DNA of 15,103 bases from positions 1-15,103 of the forward strand of contig CAZEJK010000126.1 in the NCBI GenBank assembly GCA_964512045.1. The letters run 5' to 3'. Positions within the stretch are counted from its first letter, which is position 1. Each line of letters opens with the position of its first letter. Below, piece after piece: positions 13,612 through 15,103 of this stretch. Both the position numbers and the translations under genes were made by a program. The stretch is from CAZEJK01 sp964512045 (lineage in GTDB: Bacteria > Acidobacteriota > Thermoanaerobaculia > Thermoanaerobaculales > Sulfomarinibacteraceae). Below the pieces are notes generated by a model. That model made no database searches. It saw nothing but the letters and a program-made list of their open reading frames with translations, and was not told the DNA's origin.

Positions 13612-13682
13612 GGACCGCGGACGTCCCGTCCGCAAGGGTGGGCTTGCAGCGAGGCCGGATGCGGACAAGATGTCCGCGGTCC
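13612..13682. repeat. Double-hairpin repeat, copy 4 (complete)
   Basis: 71 bp with perfect GGACCGCGGAC/GTCCGCGGTCC ends and both inner hairpins; the linker differs by a few bases (AAGGGTGGGCTTGCAGCGAG). Confidence 0.85.
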
Positions 13683-13706
13683 GAGCGAGGGTGTCGGTTT
13701 GTGATG

Positions 13707-13729
13707 GGACCGCGGACGTCCCGTCCGCA
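13707..13729. repeat. Half copy of the double-hairpin repeat
   Basis: GGACCGCGGACGTCCCGTCC then GCA, the left hairpin only, 15 bases before the dipeptidase stop codon region. It could act as a terminator for the minus-strand gene. Confidence 0.75.
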
Positions 13730-13744
13730 TCGGGATGAACGGCG

Positions 13745-14998
13745 TCAGCTGGCGACCTTGAGCTCGAGCCTTTCCAGCTCCGCGGCGGCGGTCTCGACGT
13801 TCTCCCAGACACGGAGGATGTTCTCCCCGCAGATCTTGCGGATGTCAGCTTCGGAGTAGCCTCTCCGCAGCAGCTCGGCGATCACGTTGGGGTACCCCGA
13901 GACGTCGCCGAGACCTTCAGGAAGCTCCGAGACTCCGTCGAAGTCCGAGCCGAAGCCGACGTGGTCGACGCCGACCAGCTCGACCACGTGGTCGATGTGG
14001 TCGACCAGCTGGGCAACGGTGACCGGTACCGGTGGGTTCTCCTCGATCAGCTGGGCCCGGTACTTCTGTGCCTCCTCGCTGTCGCCGCTGAGGTCGTGCT
14101 CGCGCAGGTAGCGGCCGTAGGCGCCCCAGACTGCGCTCGAGCGCTCGTTGGCCTCCTTGGAGAGGAACGAGGACCCGAAGGCGATCTGGATCACGCCGCC
14201 CGCCTCGGCCAGAGCGACGATCATCTCGTCGGACATGTTGCGCTCCCAGCCTGGAGTGAACGCTCGGCACGAGGAGTGGGAGGCGATCGGCGGTACCGAG
14301 GCGACCTCGAGGACGTCCCAGAAGGCGGCATCGGTGACGTGCGAGACGTCGACCATGATGCCGAGCCGGTTCATCCTCGCCACCACCTCGCGGCCGAACG
14401 GGCTGAGCCCGCCCCAGGTCGGTTCGTCGGCGTAGGAGGAGTCGCAGATCTGGTTGTTCTCCCCGTGGGCCAGGGTGATGTAGCGAACGCCGCGCTCGTG
14501 AAAGTGGTCGAGGAGATCGAGGTCCTCGCCGATGGCGGAGCCGTTCTCGATCCCGAGCGGCAGCGCGATCGTGCCCTCGGCGAACGCCTCGCGAACATCG
14601 CCGGGCGAGTGCGCAACGGTGAACCAGTCGGGCCAGCGCCGCTCGAGGTCCTCGACCAGGTCGATGAGCTCGTCGGCGAGCTCCGTGGCGCGCGGCGTGC
14701 CGTGCAGCCGCGGGGGAACGTAGACCGCCATGAACGCCGCGTCGAGCCCGCCCTCGCGCGCCCGTGGGCCGTCAATGTGCCCTGTGCCGGTGCGCTCGGT
14801 GAGATCGACCTGCTCCCGGTACAGCCGGTACGGCAGGTCGATGTGGGTGTCGAAGATGAGTGTCTCGTGCGCCAGCTCGACCGCACGTCGCTTCACGTCC
14901 TCGGCAGCAGGCCGCTCTCCCGGTTGCTGGCCGCAGCCGGTTGCCAGCAGGAGCATCGCGAGCACTCCGAGAACGGTGAGTCGTGTCGTTGATTCCAT
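13745..14998 (-). CDS. Membrane dipeptidase (peptidase M19), lipoprotein
   Basis: Zinc dipeptidase that splits dipeptides (renal-dipeptidase family). 417 aa from ATG 14998, with GGGAG six bases upstream; an upstream in-frame start at 15043 would delay the signal. The N-terminus is a lipoprotein signal (LGVLAMLLLATGC) with lipidation expected at Cys22, so it sits on a cell membrane facing outward. All metal ligands of the family are visible: H52-x-D54 in FDTHIDLPY, Glu151 in GIENGSAI, His220 in VDVSHVTD, His241 in ASHSSCRAF and Asp352 in GFGSDFDG. YITLAHGENNQICDSSY and the C-terminal NVIAELLRRGYSEADIRKICGENILRVW are also typical. Length is usual for the family. It converges on the GST gene. 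It probably finishes peptide breakdown begun by secreted endopeptidases. Confidence 0.95.
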   Translation of the reverse strand: MESTTRLTVLGVLAMLLLATGCGQQPGERPAAEDVKRRAVELAHETLIFDTHIDLPYRLYREQVDLTERTGTGHIDGPRAREGGLDAAFMAVYVPPRLHGTPRATELADELIDLVEDLERRWPDWFTVAHSPGDVREAFAEGTIALPLGIENGSAIGEDLDLLDHFHERGVRYITLAHGENNQICDSSYADEPTWGGLSPFGREVVARMNRLGIMVDVSHVTDAAFWDVLEVASVPPIASHSSCRAFTPGWERNMSDEMIVALAEAGGVIQIAFGSSFLSKEANERSSAVWGAYGRYLREHDLSGDSEEAQKYRAQLIEENPPVPVTVAQLVDHIDHVVELVGVDHVGFGSDFDGVSELPEGLGDVSGYPNVIAELLRRGYSEADIRKICGENILRVWENVETAAAELERLELKVAS

Positions 14999-15103
14999 CG
15001 TCTGCTCCCTCTCCGCGCCGGACGTCGGTGCTCGGGTCGTCACGGCGACGCTCCAAGCTAGCCGCGTCCGCTTGGGCGCGCAAGAGTCTGGCGTGCGGAC
15101 TAC

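Larger units (their letters stand above)
13331..13744. other. Repeat spacer between convergent GST and dipeptidase genes
   Basis: No gene is seen. The second direct repeat (13339-13604) starts eight bases after the GST stop. It is followed by a complete double-hairpin repeat and a half copy that ends just before the dipeptidase stop. The hairpins may also end transcription from both sides. Confidence 0.75.

Noticed and set aside
11638..13729. Possible CRISPR array from repeated GC-rich units
   Set aside because: The repeats are internally palindromic double hairpins, irregularly spaced, with half copies and no regular spacers or cas genes; REP-like repeats fit better.
13961..14992. 343-aa plus-strand frame
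   Set aside because: Antisense of the M19 dipeptidase, whose metal ligands are all visible on the other strand.
15000..15103. Start of another gene at the right edge
   Set aside because: No frame with a ribosome site or family signature; it is most simply the promoter side of the M19 dipeptidase gene.

Overview
The window is high-GC bacterial DNA, with one assembly gap of 100 N at 11515-11614. The genes encode a Sec-exported serine protease with two MopE-type metal-binding repeats, a NxxGxxAF-type tandem-repeat protein with a dockerin-like end, an FHA-DUF4388 protein, a lipoprotein dipeptidase and a membrane diguanylate cyclase. Together with long repeat-filled spacers, this suggests a Gram-negative, protein-degrading bacterium of the Acidobacteriota/Thermoanaerobaculia or myxobacterial kind. 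That placement is an inference from gene content, not from a marker gene.

Left end (1-1390): the minus strand carries a short toxin-antitoxin island. It holds an intact hicB-hicA pair, with overlapping stop and start codons and a HicA whose frame runs on past the normal end. Downstream is a HEPN/nucleotidyltransferase (MNT) pair reduced by an internal deletion to a frame-shifted fusion of two fragments. A 160-bp palindrome with perfect 19-bp ends lies 25 bp before hicB.

Middle (1391-8126): repeat-bearing spacer, then a secreted 549-aa tandem-repeat/dockerin-like protein (+), then a spacer of palindromic repeats. A 7-TM diguanylate cyclase (+) follows and converges on an exported 816-aa S9D (glutamyl-endopeptidase-like) peptidase (-).

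Right half (8127-15103): divergent from the S9D peptidase is a lysyl-endopeptidase-like serine protease ending in two MopE repeats and a six-cysteine knottin-like tail; a strong intrinsic terminator follows it. Next are the FHA-DUF4388 protein, a repeat spacer with the gap, a glutathionyl-hydroquinone reductase-like GST between about 270-bp direct repeats, another repeat spacer, and a membrane-dipeptidase (M19) lipoprotein (-).

Functional theme: three exported or cell-envelope peptidases (S9D, S1/lysyl endopeptidase, M19 dipeptidase) could together take extracellular protein down to dipeptides and amino acids. The cyclase and FHA proteins are signalling parts. No two full-length genes other than hicBA look co-transcribed. 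The spacers carry at least three dispersed repeat families: a roughly 71-bp GC-rich double hairpin, a roughly 292-bp palindromic MITE-like unit with 26-bp ends, and a short GC-rich motif. No transposase, tRNA, rRNA or CRISPR array was seen.
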